Assembly (NCBI GenBank): GCA_002404345.1
Contig: DHJN01000268.1
Coordinates: forward strand, 18,331-71,486
Length of the DNA: 53,156 nucleotides
Direction: 5' to 3'
Origin: Actinobacteria bacterium UBA4719
GTDB lineage: Bacteria; Actinomycetota; Actinomycetes; Actinomycetales; Dermatophilaceae
The position numbers were made by a program, and so were the translations under genes. Shown here piece by piece: positions 52,562-53,156 of this stretch (the first letter of the stretch is position 1; every line of letters starts with the position of its first letter). The notes below the pieces were generated by a model. That model saw nothing but the letters and a program-made list of their open reading frames with translations, had not been told where the DNA came from and made no database searches.

Positions 52562-52954
52562 TCAGTGAGTGTGACCTTGCGGGAGGTCGACGATGTGGCA
52601 GGGGATAGCGGTGTTCTCGTCGGTGTGGTAGCTGGCGCAGACCCGGTGGTAGCCGTCGGCGATTTGCGCGACCCGGCTTTCAGCGATGTCGCCACGCACG
52701 AGCAAGATGGGGGAGAGTGCCTGGCCCTTCCTGATCTTGTTCAGGTTCGAGGCGACATGCGCGTTGTCGGTGGGTAGCAGAGGCAGACCTGAGGCACGCA
52801 GAATGTCCTTGGCTTTTCGATGCACGGTCTCGGTACGGCGCAGTCCGTTGACCAGCACGGCGACGAGGTGGGGCCCGGCAAGCAACCCCAGGTAGTCACC
52901 CGCTGCCGGGTAGTCGTGCTCCTGAGGCTTGGGCAACCACCTGACATCGCTCAT
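52562..52954 (-). CDS. Hypothetical protein with a ParB/sulfiredoxin-like pattern
   Basis: The 130-residue protein starts at ATG 52954 (MSDVRWLPKPQEHDY). The region KIRKGQALSPILLVRGDI followed by AQIADGYHRVCASYHTDE has the order 'polar loop, strand, DGxHR' seen in ParB-like nuclease/sulfiredoxin folds. It has no DNA-binding HTH. It ends one base from the kinase stop, facing it. Function is unknown. Confidence 0.65.
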   Translation of the reverse strand: MSDVRWLPKPQEHDYPAAGDYLGLLAGPHLVAVLVNGLRRTETVHRKAKDILRASGLPLLPTDNAHVASNLNKIRKGQALSPILLVRGDIAESRVAQIADGYHRVCASYHTDENTAIPCHIVDLPQGHTH

Positions 52955-52955
52955 T

Positions 52956-53030
52956 TCAACCCTCAGTGCGCATGGTGGCCTCGGCGAGGCCAAGGTCCTG
53001 GACGGCTTCCCGGATGATGGAGGAGGTCAT
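52956..53030 (-). pseudogene. Tiny TOBE/Mop (molybdate-binding) remnant
   Basis: The 24-codon frame MTSSIIREAVQDLGLAEA resembles the SxxSREAxxELGLxxG segment of molbindin/TOBE domains. The rest of the domain is lost and a stop follows. It is next to the ModC-like gene, so it may be a deleted molybdate-responsive gene. Confidence 0.45.
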
Positions 53031-53033
53031 CGC

Positions 53034-53156
53034 TTAGACGCTACGCGGCGCAACCGCCCCCGTCGCGCTGGTGCCGGGGTCGGGGTAGGCCTCTGTTTCG
53101 GTGGCTTTGGCTGAGAGCCACACTGCGGTGCCGGGTCGTAGGCCCAGGTCGGCGAC
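53034..53156 (-). CDS. ModC-like molybdate ABC transporter ATPase, C-terminal end (5' part outside window)
   Basis: The minus-strand frame is open from the window edge and encodes 40 residues, VADLGLRPGTAVWLSAKAT and on to a TAA stop. This matches the TOBE domain ending of ModC-like ATPases (DLGLxPGxxVWLSVKATE), which binds molybdate and regulates transport. The ATPase core is not visible. Confidence 0.6.
   Translation of the reverse strand, partial: VADLGLRPGTAVWLSAKATETEAYPDPGTSATGAVAPRSV

Overview
The window is high-GC DNA from an actinobacterium. Evidence includes frequent GTG starts, many 4-base start/stop overlaps, a single-chain acyl-CoA carboxylase, a GlnR-type box, a PknB-type kinase and SoxR/ArsR regulators of the actinobacterial kind. 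The gene set (PHA storage, urea uptake and urease, arsenic response) would suit an environmental or wastewater member of the Micrococcales such as the Intrasporangiaceae/Dermatophilaceae. That placement is inference; no rRNA or tRNA gene is visible to fix it.

Layout. 1-8.8 kb is a plus-strand housekeeping block: the tail of an SPFH/band-7 protein, a TauE-type exporter, a SpoU RNA methyltransferase, a PlsC acyltransferase, two ABC exporter half-transporters that look like an asymmetric heterodimer, and a RecQ-like helicase. 8.8-15.6 kb is a polyhydroxyalkanoate (PHA) locus. On the minus strand it runs acetoacetyl-CoA reductase (phaB), phasin, XRE regulator, PHA synthase (phaC) and a depolymerase-like hydrolase, with a large palindrome in the phasin promoter. 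Divergent from phaB is a KAS III-like enzyme with a 300-residue N-terminal extension that I cannot name. 15.6-24.9 kb holds a flippase-like membrane protein with a kinase-like middle, a 1833-residue single-chain acyl-CoA carboxylase, a 57-residue Cys-rich protein and an amidohydrolase.

25-29.9 kb holds small accessory genes: a dienelactone hydrolase, an NTF2-like protein, a START-like protein, a cupin, a DUF1003 protein, and a MarR/metallo-beta-lactamase pair under a near-perfect 18-bp palindrome. 29.95-33.8 kb is an arsenic operon (arsR-arsC-arsM-arsD) ending in a clearly broken arsA, with no arsenite pump. 33.9-38.2 kb has RNase J, then a SoxR-like regulator divergent from an SDR-QueA-like gene pair. 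The spacing and dyad of that promoter fit MerR-family control.

38.2-47.6 kb is one tightly overlapping minus-strand unit, urtABCDE-ureABCFGD. It couples high-affinity urea import to urea hydrolysis. It lacks ureE, and its UreG carries a His-rich C-terminal tail. A GlnR-like box lies about 100 bp upstream of urtA. 47.7-50.5 kb is a run of gene remnants: a dihydrofolate-reductase-like tail, a beta-propeller fragment, an E1 tail, and an E2 gene with a stop and frameshift in its lipoyl domain. 50.8-53.2 kb has a membrane Ser/Thr kinase with a repeat-built linker, a ParB-like-fold protein, a TOBE/Mop remnant, and the 3' end of a gene for a ModC-like molybdate transporter ATPase.

The least explained items are the SoxR/SDR/QueA-like module, the KAS III fusion in the PHA locus together with the phasin palindrome, and the kinase-like/flippase fusion. 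Several frameshifts in arsA and the 47.7-50.5 kb region are single-base changes. They could be assembly errors, but the internal deletions in arsA and in the propeller gene are less easily explained that way.
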